The notes under the pieces are model-generated. The model ran no database searches. It saw only the letters and a program-made list of their open reading frames with translations, and was not told the origin of the DNA. A DNA stretch of 64,000 nucleotides from an uncultured Bacteroidales bacterium (GTDB lineage Bacteria; Bacteroidota; Bacteroidia; Bacteroidales; Paludibacteraceae): positions 124,001 to 188,000 of the forward strand of contig CAMOJA010000002.1 of assembly GCA_946616535.1 (NCBI GenBank), in the 5' to 3' direction. The position numbers and the translations under genes are program-made. Positions 8,189-17,451 of the stretch are shown piece by piece (the first letter of the stretch is position 1; each line of letters starts with the position of its first letter).

Positions 8189-9379
8189 ATGATGAAACGT
8201 TTCTCACTACTTTTTGTAATATTCCCGTTGTGCACGCTTGCAGCGAACGCAGATAGTATCGAGGCCCAGGGTTTCTGGACGCGATATTCCAAGACTCCCC
8301 GATATATTTCGGTTGATAGCACGATGGCTGCCAAGCAGCAGGCACGTGCACAGCGACCGGTGCAATTCCTCTATGATGTGGATTTTACAACCTATTTCGA
8401 TAATCGCGAATACCATGCTCCTTACCAGATTCCGCAAACCATATTCAATTTCCGCCTCTCGCCGGAGGTGGGCGTACGGTTGTTGGATCGCGCCGGAGGA
8501 GTGCATGACTTGGTGGCGGGTGTGAGTTATACTCAGCGTTTAGGAGGAAACTGGCGGGATGTGCAGTTTGATCCGATTGCTTATTATCAATTCCGTTATC
8601 GTGGTTTCTCGGTGGCTTTGGGTGCTATCCCGTATACGAAACGAATTAGCCCTATGCCCGATTGGTTACTGTATGATTCCATCGCCTATATGCATCCGAA
8701 CATCCAGGGTGCCTATATGAGCTATCATGACGAACGGGGTTTTGTGGAACTGATGTGCGATTGGCGAGGCGCCCAGACAGATGTTCGCCGCGAAATGTTC
8801 CGTGTGATGCTGAACGGTCAATACCAATATAAATGGCTGCAAGTAGGAGGTCTCGCCCACTTGAATCATAAAGCCGGCTTTGCCAAGACGTATGAACCGG
8901 TGATGGATGATATCAATGCGAATGCGTTTGTCGGGACCGATTTGACACGTTATACTCCCTTGGATAGTCTGGCTATTCGCGTAGGGTATATCTTTGGCTG
9001 GCAGCGTGACCGGGCGACGAATGATAATTTCTATAACCACGGAGCTCTCATCGAAGTGTATGCTAACTGGTGGTTCTTGGGCGTGAAGAATACACTCTAT
9101 GTGGGGGATAACTTACAGCCTTTGCGACCCAGAAATGCATACGTGTGTCTGGGCGATCCGTTCTATCAGTCGCGCTTGTATAACCGCACGGATCTGTTTA
9201 TCTATCTTTATCGCAGCGAGTTCGTCGACTGCTATTTCTCCTGGAATATGCACTACGACACCTATCGCTTGCAACATCAGCAACAGGTCATCGTCCGTTT
9301 TGAGTTAGAACCGCTGATGCGTTCGCTCGCGCAGCCTACTGCCAAACAAACCTATATGAGAGCGCTATTTGACAAATGA
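8189..9379 (+). CDS. Exported outer-membrane beta-barrel-like protein, unknown function
   Basis: A 396-residue protein with an N-terminal signal peptide (MMKRFSLLFVIFPLCTLAANA). The body is rich in Tyr, Trp and Phe in alternating strands (YYQFRYRGFSVALGAIPY, WNMHYDTYRL), consistent with a medium-sized barrel. No catalytic motif was recognised. It lies 5 bases after the preceding exported protein and 19 bases before the O-antigen ligase-like gene, so it is probably part of the same unit. The initiator may be either of the two adjacent ATG codons at 8189 and 8192. Confidence 0.6.
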   Translation: MMKRFSLLFVIFPLCTLAANADSIEAQGFWTRYSKTPRYISVDSTMAAKQQARAQRPVQFLYDVDFTTYFDNREYHAPYQIPQTIFNFRLSPEVGVRLLDRAGGVHDLVAGVSYTQRLGGNWRDVQFDPIAYYQFRYRGFSVALGAIPYTKRISPMPDWLLYDSIAYMHPNIQGAYMSYHDERGFVELMCDWRGAQTDVRREMFRVMLNGQYQYKWLQVGGLAHLNHKAGFAKTYEPVMDDINANAFVGTDLTRYTPLDSLAIRVGYIFGWQRDRATNDNFYNHGALIEVYANWWFLGVKNTLYVGDNLQPLRPRNAYVCLGDPFYQSRLYNRTDLFIYLYRSEFVDCYFSWNMHYDTYRLQHQQQVIVRFELEPLMRSLAQPTAKQTYMRALFDK

Positions 9380-9398
9380 TATCCAATGAATTTGAGGT

Positions 9399-10658
9399 AT
9401 GAAGAAAGTTCAGAATATAATATCCTATTTACCCTTTGTGGTTGTCCTGCTTTTGATGGCTTCCCTACCATTCCCTTATGGTCCGTTTCAGCGTATTGTA
9501 TCCTATCTGATTGCCATCGTCTATCCATTGGATTATATAATCAACAAGCGATGGGAAGGGTGGAAGTGGTCATCACGTAAGTGGATATATGTGGTATTTA
9601 TCGCTTTCTTCGCCTTGGTGCCTATATCGCAACTCTTTGATCCGATCAGGACTCCCTTATATAGTTTTACTCTGGAGCACTATGCGCCGTTTCTGATTAT
9701 TGGCTTGTGTGGCATGTTCGGTATGACTGATAAGATCCGGTTGGATTATATAGCATGGGCGATGTTGGCTGTGAGTTGCGGAATTGTGCTTTATTTGATT
9801 GGTCGAGTAGGATTTGCCATCGATGGTTTATACAATTGGGCAGTAGCATTCAATACCTATCGTTGGGGCGAAGTAAACAGCCACATGGTCGTGAATCTCT
9901 ATTTCAATCTCTCTCTTATTATGGGTGCGATGATATTGCTAGAGAGCCAATATAAATGGTCGGTAAAGGCTGCAACTGGCTTCTTAATGGTCTTCCCTAT
10001 TTTCGCTTTGTCTATCTCGGAAGGGCGTACAGGATTACTGACGTTTTTGGTTTCTTCGCTGATATTAACCATCTATTATCTATTTACCCGTCGACGCTGG
10101 TGGATGATGACCATCATTACCTTCATAATAGCCGGTGTGGGAGTAATGGTTGGTACAAGCTCCCAATGGAAAGAGAAACCGGTTGCCGATAATCCGAGGA
10201 TGTCGATATGGCGCGTGGAGTCACAAATGATACGAGAGAGACCCATCACAGGTTATGGTATCTGTTCGGCAAGGGAAGAGTTAATCTCACGCGGTTTGGC
10301 GGATGAGCAATTTAAAGATAGATACGCTTGCGAGATAGAGGGCGATCCACAATATCGCAAAAACGGAGTGGTGACTTACGAAAAGATGCACCCGCATAAT
10401 GTCCTCTTAGAGAGTTGGGCTCAGTTCGGCATCATAGGCGTCTTGCTATTTATCGCATGCCTGATACTGCCATTCTGTATGAAGTTGGGAGAGTCGCAAT
10501 TATATCTCGATCTGGCGGTGGTGGCCTTTTCTATTCAGGCCTGTTTTGAAAGTCTTGGAACGCATCTGCTTCCGCTCTGCTTATGCCTTCCAGTGTTGGT
10601 CTTCCATTATGCGCGAGAGTCTTCTGCATCCGCACGCCAAATGCCAAAAGGCGTGTAG
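9399..10658 (+). CDS. O-antigen ligase/polymerase-like membrane protein
   Basis: A 419-residue polytopic protein with about ten hydrophobic segments and a large periplasmic loop at about 260-345. The loop ends in HPHNVLLESWAQFGIIG, the signature region of the WaaL/Wzy (PF04932) family. An upstream Arg-rich loop, ISEGRTGLL, is also family-like. Such proteins join or polymerise undecaprenyl-linked glycans. It ends the plus-strand glycan unit that starts at 5674 and overlaps the convergent glycosyltransferase gene by 52 bases. Whether it acts as ligase or polymerase cannot be told from sequence. Confidence 0.82.
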   Translation: MKKVQNIISYLPFVVVLLLMASLPFPYGPFQRIVSYLIAIVYPLDYIINKRWEGWKWSSRKWIYVVFIAFFALVPISQLFDPIRTPLYSFTLEHYAPFLIIGLCGMFGMTDKIRLDYIAWAMLAVSCGIVLYLIGRVGFAIDGLYNWAVAFNTYRWGEVNSHMVVNLYFNLSLIMGAMILLESQYKWSVKAATGFLMVFPIFALSISEGRTGLLTFLVSSLILTIYYLFTRRRWWMMTIITFIIAGVGVMVGTSSQWKEKPVADNPRMSIWRVESQMIRERPITGYGICSAREELISRGLADEQFKDRYACEIEGDPQYRKNGVVTYEKMHPHNVLLESWAQFGIIGVLLFIACLILPFCMKLGESQLYLDLAVVAFSIQACFESLGTHLLPLCLCLPVLVFHYARESSASARQMPKGV

Positions 10659-11449
10659 GTGACATTATTATCCGTGTTCTCTTGCAACAAAGCCTTATTC
10701 GGCGCATAATTCGTATCAAAATGTTGGTGGTAACAGTGGAACTGCACCAACTGACATTTGCGCGAATACGCAAAGATTCCTTTTCGCGCCAACCTGAACT
10801 CCAGATCGATATCTTCGCCGTAACCCGGATATTGAAAGCGCTCGTCAAAACCGTTCACATCCATCAGGTCTGCTTTGTACATCGAGAAATTACATCCTAA
10901 GATATACCTCTTGCGTTCGTGAAGGAAGAGTCGTCTCATCCACTTGGGCAAACGGATCATTTGTTCCATCTGCGTTTTATGCGGACCAAAGAGTGTCTCT
11001 GCGAGTAGTTGAAAGAAGAGTCGCCAGCCGAAACTATGAGGAGTGAGAGGTTCCGATAAGAGTCGTTCGGTTGTCTTAGGAGTCAGTAATACCCGTCGCC
11101 CGGTAACCACTTCGCCCTGTTTGCGCGCTGCATAGTGTTCCTCCAGAAAATGGGGTTCTAACACACAATCTCCGTCAATAAAAACCAGATAGTCACTCTG
11201 TGCCGCCACTACGGCTTTGTTGAGGATAGCATTCTTTCGCCATCCCTTATCCTCGTGCCAAACGTGCCGGATGGGGAAAGGGTACGAGTGCGCAGCGTGC
11301 TCGATGAAAGCAGCAGCCTGCGGACCACTTCCGTCGTCTGCGATAACGACTTCAACGTCCTGCATTGTCTGAAGTGCTATACTCTCCAGCACTTTCTGCA
11401 GGAGCTCCGTCTTGTTGTAAAATGATATGATCAGACTTATTTTCGGCAT
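10607..11449 (-). CDS. Family 2 glycosyltransferase with galactosyltransferase C-terminal domain
   Basis: A 280-residue GT-A enzyme. The N-terminal MPKISLIISFYNKTELL and the DDGSGP block bind the nucleotide sugar, and FIDGDC supplies the DxD metal site (about residue 92). The C-terminal NFSMYKADLMDVNGFDE and YPGYGEDIDLEFRL blocks match the Glyco_transf_7C domain, with Glu-Asp as the likely catalytic site. It is paralogous to the next upstream gene, with which it overlaps by 13 bases. Its last 17 codons are antisense to the end of the O-antigen ligase-like gene. Confidence 0.88.
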   Translation of the reverse strand: MPKISLIISFYNKTELLQKVLESIALQTMQDVEVVIADDGSGPQAAAFIEHAAHSYPFPIRHVWHEDKGWRKNAILNKAVVAAQSDYLVFIDGDCVLEPHFLEEHYAARKQGEVVTGRRVLLTPKTTERLLSEPLTPHSFGWRLFFQLLAETLFGPHKTQMEQMIRLPKWMRRLFLHERKRYILGCNFSMYKADLMDVNGFDERFQYPGYGEDIDLEFRLARKGIFAYSRKCQLVQFHCYHQHFDTNYAPNKALLQENTDNNVTYTPFGIWRADAEDSRA

Positions 11450-12228
11450 ATATATTGGTTTATCCCTTCGCAGCAGACGATGGCATTCTTCGCCTGCTGC
11501 TCACGGCAGTAACTCATGTTAACGGCTTGCGCTTCTTTGTCCCAGTTCTCCTTGTGATACAAGTGATACTGAACGGCTAAGTTTCTGAGCGAAATAATCT
11601 TCGCACCATGAGCGATCATACGCCATTCGATATCGTAGTCTTCGCCGGTAGCCGGCAGTTGGTAGTGTTCGTCAAAGCCGTTAATTGCGATCAAGTCCGC
11701 GCGGGACATGGACATATTACTTCCCACCAGATGCTTCACTCTTCTCCGCAGCCACTGAGCCGCTGTGCAATAAAAAGCTTCCTCTACGTACCGGCATCCC
11801 CTGCGGGCAAAGAGGTAAGGAAACAGGCATAAGTCCTCGCCTCGCATACATCGCTCGCTCAGTTCCGGATTCAGTTTGACGCGTTTCCCGGCTAATAGCA
11901 CGCCTCTTTGTTGGTAGCGTACATGCCATTCGATGAACCGCGGATGTAACACGCAGTCGCCGTCAATGAAGATCAGCCAGTCATTCTTGGCTGCAGCGAC
12001 AGCTCTGTTTAATGCTCGTTCTTTGCGCCAGCCTTCATCCGCTTGTGTCAGGTGCTGCATCGGCCAACGCCAAGCGTATGAAGTTACGAACGCTGCCATT
12101 CCTGCGTCTTCACCGTCTTCCGAGATGATCACCTCGAAGTCTTGTTCGGTCTGCTGCTCCAAACTATGCAAAACAGCATCCAACGCTGCGGTGTTCTTAT
12201 AAACCGATATGATCAAACTGGCTTTCAT
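11437..12228 (-). CDS. Family 2 glycosyltransferase (paralogue of the 10607-11449 gene)
   Basis: A 263-residue GT-A enzyme with the same layout as its downstream neighbour: LIISVYKNTAALDAVLHSL, SEDGEDA, FIDGDC (DxD), then NMSMSRADLIAINGFDE and TGEDYDIEWRM in the 7C-type domain. The pair probably arose by tandem duplication and may add successive sugars to the LPS core or another envelope glycan. The start codon overlaps the end of the fused glycosyltransferase-kinase gene by 4 bases. Confidence 0.88.
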   Translation of the reverse strand: MKASLIISVYKNTAALDAVLHSLEQQTEQDFEVIISEDGEDAGMAAFVTSYAWRWPMQHLTQADEGWRKERALNRAVAAAKNDWLIFIDGDCVLHPRFIEWHVRYQQRGVLLAGKRVKLNPELSERCMRGEDLCLFPYLFARRGCRYVEEAFYCTAAQWLRRRVKHLVGSNMSMSRADLIAINGFDEHYQLPATGEDYDIEWRMIAHGAKIISLRNLAVQYHLYHKENWDKEAQAVNMSYCREQQAKNAIVCCEGINQYICRK

Positions 12229-13625
12229 AGATTTGTTATTCCCTGTCGGATATGTTTATACCATCGATGGGAGAGGATGTACTCTGTGTCTTTCTCTGCG
12301 TCTTCGCCCATCGTTTCTGCGTATGCAGTTGCTATGATGCGCAGCGCCTCGCGGTCGATATTCAACCGCTCAAAATTGCGTAATCGCTGTGTCAGGCTCA
12401 GTGACCGGCAGAAACGGATGCGGTTCAAATCGATCACTTCCACGCGGCTTCCGTTCTCATTAAAAAGGATGTTCCCTCCCGAATAATCGCGATGTAAGAT
12501 TCCGCGTTGGTGTAGTGTAGCAGTGAATCGACCGATAGCTTGCAGGATCGTTGTCCTGTTCGGATACTCCGGTGCACCGATGAGCTCGTTGAAGGTGTGA
12601 TGACATCCCGATTCCTGACATGCATACCAACTCTCTTGGAGCACTCCGCAAACCCGTTCTTCACGATAAGCAATGGGTTGCGGTGTCAGGTCCGTCATAC
12701 GCCGGGCGTATTCATAACTCCGTCTGGCCTTGCTCTTACCGAACAAGCTGTACCAAAGACCGCGTAACAGCCCCGGCTTGGCAAACGCTTTTACTACTAC
12801 TCCATCTATCTTACGCAGAGTGTTCCGCCGGGTAAAGATCACTTCTCCTGCTCTCCATTTACTGAAATCACCTACCTGCTTCACAGAACGGAAACGGTTC
12901 AGGAACTTACTCCATGAGCGATGGTAATGAAGTGGTCCGCCTAAATAGCGCTCCAGGTATTCCGGATGGCGTCGGTTAATCGCATCTACGATAACTCGTT
13001 TCTGCTGCTTGGCGTTTGTACGCCGCGAATGAGGTAACACACGATAGTAGAGACCTGTCTCCTCCAACCGGACATAACGACCGCCCAGTTCCATCAGACT
13101 CAACCAGAAATCCCAGTCTTCGCGGTAAATCTCTTCTTCGCAGAAACCGCCTACACGTTTCCAGTCCGACTTGCGGAAAAGCGATGTGATAGGAATCATG
13201 TTCTTCCGTGCCAACAACTCCGGACGATATTCCGGTAGCCTCCATTCTCCTTCTTTGACTCCGAAATAACAGGCGCGACATCCGACGATACGTACGTCCT
13301 CCTGCATCGCTTCTACCGCCTTCTCAATATAGTTCGGACTGATCTTGTCATCGGCATCCACCGGTAAAATCAACTCGCCTTTCGCCTCACGGATAGCATG
13401 ATTACGAGCGGAAGAGACACCTGCGTTCGCTTGATGAATCACGCGCACTTCAGCGTGCAGGGCTGCAAACGCCTTGCTCTCCGCCAGACTCGTGTCGCTG
13501 CTGCCGTCATCCACTACAACTACCTCCAACGGCCGATATGTTGAAGCCACGATGCTTCCCAACGCCTCGCGGATATACGGCGCAGCATTGTAAAGCGGCA
13601 CTATGACAGATACCAGCGGTTTCAT
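12225..13625 (-). CDS. Fusion of a family 2 glycosyltransferase and a WaaP/InaA-like kinase
   Basis: A 466-residue two-domain protein. Residues 1-220 form a GT2 domain: VSVIVPLYNAAPYI, VVDDGSSD and the DADD metal motif at 90-93. Residues 235-466 form a lipopolysaccharide-kinase-like domain: a candidate ATP-binding Lys at 279 in VVVKAF, the catalytic loop HRDYSGGN at 378-385, and IDLNR at 398-402 where DFG stands in protein kinases. The DLN form is usual for Kdo/heptose kinases. One polypeptide may therefore add a sugar to the LPS core and phosphorylate a core sugar. It sits within a run of glycosyltransferase genes with 4-base overlaps on both sides. Confidence 0.85.
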   Translation of the reverse strand: MKPLVSVIVPLYNAAPYIREALGSIVASTYRPLEVVVVDDGSSDTSLAESKAFAALHAEVRVIHQANAGVSSARNHAIREAKGELILPVDADDKISPNYIEKAVEAMQEDVRIVGCRACYFGVKEGEWRLPEYRPELLARKNMIPITSLFRKSDWKRVGGFCEEEIYREDWDFWLSLMELGGRYVRLEETGLYYRVLPHSRRTNAKQQKRVIVDAINRRHPEYLERYLGGPLHYHRSWSKFLNRFRSVKQVGDFSKWRAGEVIFTRRNTLRKIDGVVVKAFAKPGLLRGLWYSLFGKSKARRSYEYARRMTDLTPQPIAYREERVCGVLQESWYACQESGCHHTFNELIGAPEYPNRTTILQAIGRFTATLHQRGILHRDYSGGNILFNENGSRVEVIDLNRIRFCRSLSLTQRLRNFERLNIDREALRIIATAYAETMGEDAEKDTEYILSHRWYKHIRQGITNL

Positions 13626-14326
13626 ATCTTATCCAAACCTTTCGTCAGTTTGCGCCAATAATAACGCAGAGGATTCGTATATTTGAGTTGTTTCCACGGC
13701 CGGCTGGAGTGGGGGATATGTACCACCGGATTGGAGATCTGCAGGATGTTCTCAAAACCCAACTGCCGAGACATATGACTGATCGGTACATCGTACCAAC
13801 TCTTTTTCGGATCCAATTGTTGAAAATCATAGGCTTGCAGTAGCTTGTTCGTCAGTAGCGTGCAGCAGAACGAGAAACGTTTCTTGCATACACCGTCCGC
13901 TTTGATCTTCCGCGCATACTCGTACGGGAAATTAATCGCACCCTGCTCATCCGTCGTTACGGCAGCCACCATACCTGCTCTCGGCTTTTGACCCTCAACT
14001 ATCAACTTCCCAATTGTCTCCGGTCGTACAATGACATCGCTTTCAATAATAATCAGGTCCTCTCCGTTTGCGATACATTTCCGCTGTGCGTCCATCAGTA
14101 CCCATCGGTAATTAGGCGAGGGATGATCCGTGTGCTCCGCAATATATACCACCTCGATACCTAATTCTTTGTGAAGGACATCTAACTGTTTGACATTCTC
14201 CGGTGTGGAAAAATCGTCATAGACGGTCAGCGTATAGCCGCTTTCCACAATTGCCCGAATAGCCCGTTCGGCCGTCTCTAACGAGTCCTTCACCGGCATG
14301 ATAATATGTACCGTTTTCTCACTCAT
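13622..14326 (-). CDS. Glycosyltransferase family 2-like protein
   Basis: A 234-residue cytoplasmic protein with a GT-A-type start (VHIIMPVKDSLETAERAI), a YDDFSTPEN nucleotide-binding block and an IIESDVIV motif near residue 95 in place of classical DxD. The C-terminus (PWKQLKYTNPLRYYWRKL) is basic and amphipathic, perhaps membrane-associating. It overlaps the GT-kinase fusion by 4 bases and begins immediately after the Wzi-like gene. The donor and acceptor cannot be predicted. Confidence 0.78.
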   Translation of the reverse strand: MSEKTVHIIMPVKDSLETAERAIRAIVESGYTLTVYDDFSTPENVKQLDVLHKELGIEVVYIAEHTDHPSPNYRWVLMDAQRKCIANGEDLIIIESDVIVRPETIGKLIVEGQKPRAGMVAAVTTDEQGAINFPYEYARKIKADGVCKKRFSFCCTLLTNKLLQAYDFQQLDPKKSWYDVPISHMSRQLGFENILQISNPVVHIPHSSRPWKQLKYTNPLRYYWRKLTKGLDKI

Positions 14327-15754
14327 TTACCAATTACATATCAAGCCTTGCTTGCGAATGGTCACCATCGCACCGAAGCTGTTGCCGAATTGTGTACCGA
14401 AGTCACCGGCCAGACTCAGTCCGAACTCCAGGTTCCATGCTTGTGGCACGATTTTCTTCACTTCCAGCAGTACCGCCGTGTTATGATGACGTTTCGGAGC
14501 ATAGTAATTGCCATAGTTCTCGGCGTGATTCACCATGACCCGATATCGAAAGCCGAAGATATCTCCGCGAACACCGACATGATGCGCCATCACGCGCGTG
14601 TTATCCAGGGTCAGGAGCGGTGATCCGATGATACGGCCGAAATAACTCCAACCCTGCGCATAGATGCTGTTGAAATAATACGTGTCTGCTCCGCCGTACA
14701 CCACGCCATCCTTGTCGTGAAAAGGACCACTTTGGTCTGTTGTCTGCAGAAACTCATAGGTGAATCCTTGTATGAACGGCCATCTGGTCTGCGTTGCACT
14801 CACGCCCCATAAACCGTCTTTGTTATTCATTCCGAAACCGATCAGCCGAACCGGTCCGTCTTCATTGATCGCTTGCCAGTAGGCACTCACTTTCCATCCG
14901 TCCCCTTTTACATCCAGGGCCAGTTGCTGAAAACAAAGATGGTTGCCCTGCGCATTAATCTGGTCATTTTGCATTGAACCGCCAGAACGAACCAAAAATG
15001 CAGCTTTATAGGCCGCCCAATCATTCCCTAAATCACCATACACGGTCGAATAACCTCCCCACTGCGCCATATGATGAAACTCATAACTGAGATTCACCGG
15101 TAACTTACCGCCCACTCGTCCGCCGATATGTTTGTAGTGCAGCAGCGTCCCTTTTACCGTACCTGAGTTATCAGCCAACCAACCATGCGTCAAACCGCCT
15201 TTCACTTCCACATATCCAAACAGACCCGGAATAGGTGTCCAGCGTTCAAAACCGATACTGATCTGCGGAATAGGATGCGCGTTATTAGAGAAATGCAGAC
15301 TGCCGCTGCTTAACGCCTCATCCCCTGCACCGAAATACTGCGGACGAATGCCGGCGGTGATATCTACTATGTATAAGCGCGCATGCGCGTATAGTTGACT
15401 GAAATACCCCGTGATGTCCTGTTGCCCCGAACCCTTTTGACCGCCTCCGAAGCGACCGTCTAACACTATGCCGAAGTCATAGTCAAACCACCTGTTCGGA
15501 CGGGTGGCCGGTTTGATGATACCTACTTGGAACGTACCGCTGTGCGGCAGTTGAGAAATCTCGCCGCGCGAGTTATGCCATAGCAAACTCGGTGCCTGAG
15601 CACCGCCGGAACTAACTGCCCGTATACTCCCTACGTAGAACAAACTGTCCCGACACGTGTCCGGCTCAGCCATCGGTAAGGGCCACCAGTCCCATGCGCT
15701 TACTTGAACGGCGCAAAGAAGAAGGAGAACAATATGTGCGAATCTATTCTTCAA
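14327..15754 (-). CDS. Wzi-family capsule assembly outer-membrane protein
   Basis: A 475-residue protein with a signal peptide ([20 protein letters not shown]) and a barrel-like body with many aromatic strand ends. The blocks DYDFGIVLDGRFGG, QLYAHARLYIVDITAGIRPQYFG and SFGAMVTIRKQG fit the capsule-assembly Wzi family (PF14052), whose E. coli member is an outer-membrane lectin that holds capsular polysaccharide at the cell surface. It lies in an operon with glycosyltransferases, the Kelch lipoprotein and lptB, which supports an envelope-glycan role. It overlaps the Kelch gene by 11 bases. Confidence 0.8.
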   Translation of the reverse strand: MKNRFAHIVLLLLCAVQVSAWDWWPLPMAEPDTCRDSLFYVGSIRAVSSGGAQAPSLLWHNSRGEISQLPHSGTFQVGIIKPATRPNRWFDYDFGIVLDGRFGGGQKGSGQQDITGYFSQLYAHARLYIVDITAGIRPQYFGAGDEALSSGSLHFSNNAHPIPQISIGFERWTPIPGLFGYVEVKGGLTHGWLADNSGTVKGTLLHYKHIGGRVGGKLPVNLSYEFHHMAQWGGYSTVYGDLGNDWAAYKAAFLVRSGGSMQNDQINAQGNHLCFQQLALDVKGDGWKVSAYWQAINEDGPVRLIGFGMNNKDGLWGVSATQTRWPFIQGFTYEFLQTTDQSGPFHDKDGVVYGGADTYYFNSIYAQGWSYFGRIIGSPLLTLDNTRVMAHHVGVRGDIFGFRYRVMVNHAENYGNYYAPKRHHNTAVLLEVKKIVPQAWNLEFGLSLAGDFGTQFGNSFGAMVTIRKQGLICNW

Positions 15755-16718
15755 TGCGATAGAGTTTATCGATGGCTGTTCCTGTTTCGTCTTCTCCCAA
15801 ACCGAAATAGACGGTGCCGTCTATCGTGAATGCGATTTGGTTCTCAGCACGACCACAAGGCATCGTGCCGCACCATTCCCACCTGTCTTTCTCCGGCGAA
15901 TAGCGCAGATAGGTATCGAATATCTCACCTCCGGTCATGTCGCCTCCGAACGCGCGCCCGCCGAAGATATATACATAGTCTTTGTCCGCCGCACATGCAC
16001 TGAATTCCCTTCCTTTGCCGGGTAGGGCACTGCAAGCGCTCCATTGAATATCCGGTAGTGTTACACGATACCAATCCCGTAAGTTATGACTGTTAAATCC
16101 CAAACCGAAATAGGCGAAACCATTTATAGCTGCTCCGGCGCAACCGAACGCCCTGAGCGCATCATTATCACGCTCCGGCAGTCGTGACCAAGTGTCAGAA
16201 GAAGGATCATACTGCCATACTTCATTCTGCTGTACATACCCGCAACCGTAGAACACGTACAGACGATGGTTGATGCAATATGTTACTGGCGCCACCGTGT
16301 TATCCGAAGGGTAATTCGCCAAAGGCTTCCATGTATTCGTACTTGGGGTGTATTCCCACCAGTCTTTCAGATACGCCGAATCGACGTAGGCTTTTTGGGC
16401 GGCATAGCCTAATCCCACATAGATCTTATCCCCATCCGTAACCATCGCCGCATTCACGCGTGCCTCTAATGGCGTAGCACCCAAACCGGTCCATTGGTCC
16501 GTAGCCGAATCATAGACCCATAAGTCGTTAAGATACGTCCCCGTACTGTCTCGTCCACCGAACACATACGCTTTTTCGGCCAGAGCACAGGCACGCGCGC
16601 TCGCACGACCTTTAGGCATGGACGCGCATTGATGCACACGCAACGTGATCTCGGGTGCACTCGTGCAAGACGCTAAAAGCACCGACAGGAGCAATATGTA
16701 CCATTTATTCTGCCGCAC
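15744..16718 (-). CDS. Kelch-repeat lipoprotein
   Basis: A 324-residue protein with a lipoprotein signal (LLSVLLASC, lipid-attached Cys at 18). It has about six Kelch motifs, each with the pattern of hydrophobic strand, GG or LG, then a Tyr and Trp about a dozen residues apart ([63 protein letters not shown]). This predicts a six-bladed beta-propeller anchored in the envelope, a binding or scaffold module rather than an evident enzyme. It overlaps wzi by 11 bases and lptB by 14. Confidence 0.85.
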   Translation of the reverse strand: MRQNKWYILLLSVLLASCTSAPEITLRVHQCASMPKGRASARACALAEKAYVFGGRDSTGTYLNDLWVYDSATDQWTGLGATPLEARVNAAMVTDGDKIYVGLGYAAQKAYVDSAYLKDWWEYTPSTNTWKPLANYPSDNTVAPVTYCINHRLYVFYGCGYVQQNEVWQYDPSSDTWSRLPERDNDALRAFGCAGAAINGFAYFGLGFNSHNLRDWYRVTLPDIQWSACSALPGKGREFSACAADKDYVYIFGGRAFGGDMTGGEIFDTYLRYSPEKDRWEWCGTMPCGRAENQIAFTIDGTVYFGLGEDETGTAIDKLYRIEE

Positions 16719-17451
16719 GGGTTTTGCGTTTCAATTCGAAATCACGGCCCAAGTAGTTCTGCCGAACTATCGGGTTGGCGGCCAGTTCTTCCGGCGTACC
16801 GTGGAAGAGGATCTTTCCTTCGAAGAGCAGGTATGCGCGGTCGGTGATCATCAGCGTCTCATCGACGTTATGGTCCGTAATAAGAATGCCGATATTCTTG
16901 TCCTTCAGTCGCCAAACGACATCTTGTATCTCCTGTACGGCAATAGGGTCAACACCTGCGAAAGGCTCGTCGAGCATCACGAACTTCGGTTCAATAGCCA
17001 AACAACGCGCGATCTCTGTTCTGCGTCGTTCGCCGCCACTGAGTCGGTCGCCTAAGTTCTTGCGCACGTGCGCCAAGTTGAACTCTTTGATGAGTTGCTC
17101 CAGTTTCTCGGCCTGGTATTCCTTACTGAAGTCGGTTAATTCCAACACCGAGCGGATGTTATCCTCCACGGTCATCTTACGAAACACACTCGCCTCTTGC
17201 GGCAAGTAGCCGATACCCATCTTCGCCCGTTTATACATCGGGAAAGAGGTGATGTCCCGGTCGTTGAAGAAGATACGTCCGTTGTTCGCTGCAATAAGAC
17301 CGGTGGTCATATAGAACGTCGTGGTCTTTCCGGCACCGTTGGGACCCAACAAACCGACTATCTCGCCTTGTTCCAACTCGATAGACACATCGTTCACTAC
17401 GGTTCGTTTACCGTATTTCTTCACCAGGTGTTCTGTTCTCAGTTTATCCAT
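16705..17451 (-). CDS. lptB: LPS export ABC transporter ATP-binding protein LptB
   Basis: The ATPase that powers LPS extraction from the inner membrane with LptFG. The 248 residues hold Walker A (GPNGAGKTT, about 36-44), the LSGGERRR signature (about 138), Walker B ([13 protein letters not shown]) and the H-loop (ITDHNV). The [11 protein letters not shown] and FAGVDPIAV segments are typical of LptB. Length is normal. LptF, LptG and LptC are not in the window. It overlaps xth by 13 bases and the Kelch gene by 14, so it is embedded in the envelope operon. Confidence 0.94.
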   Translation of the reverse strand: MDKLRTEHLVKKYGKRTVVNDVSIELEQGEIVGLLGPNGAGKTTTFYMTTGLIAANNGRIFFNDRDITSFPMYKRAKMGIGYLPQEASVFRKMTVEDNIRSVLELTDFSKEYQAEKLEQLIKEFNLAHVRKNLGDRLSGGERRRTEIARCLAIEPKFVMLDEPFAGVDPIAVQEIQDVVWRLKDKNIGILITDHNVDETLMITDRAYLLFEGKILFHGTPEELAANPIVRQNYLGRDFELKRKTRAAE

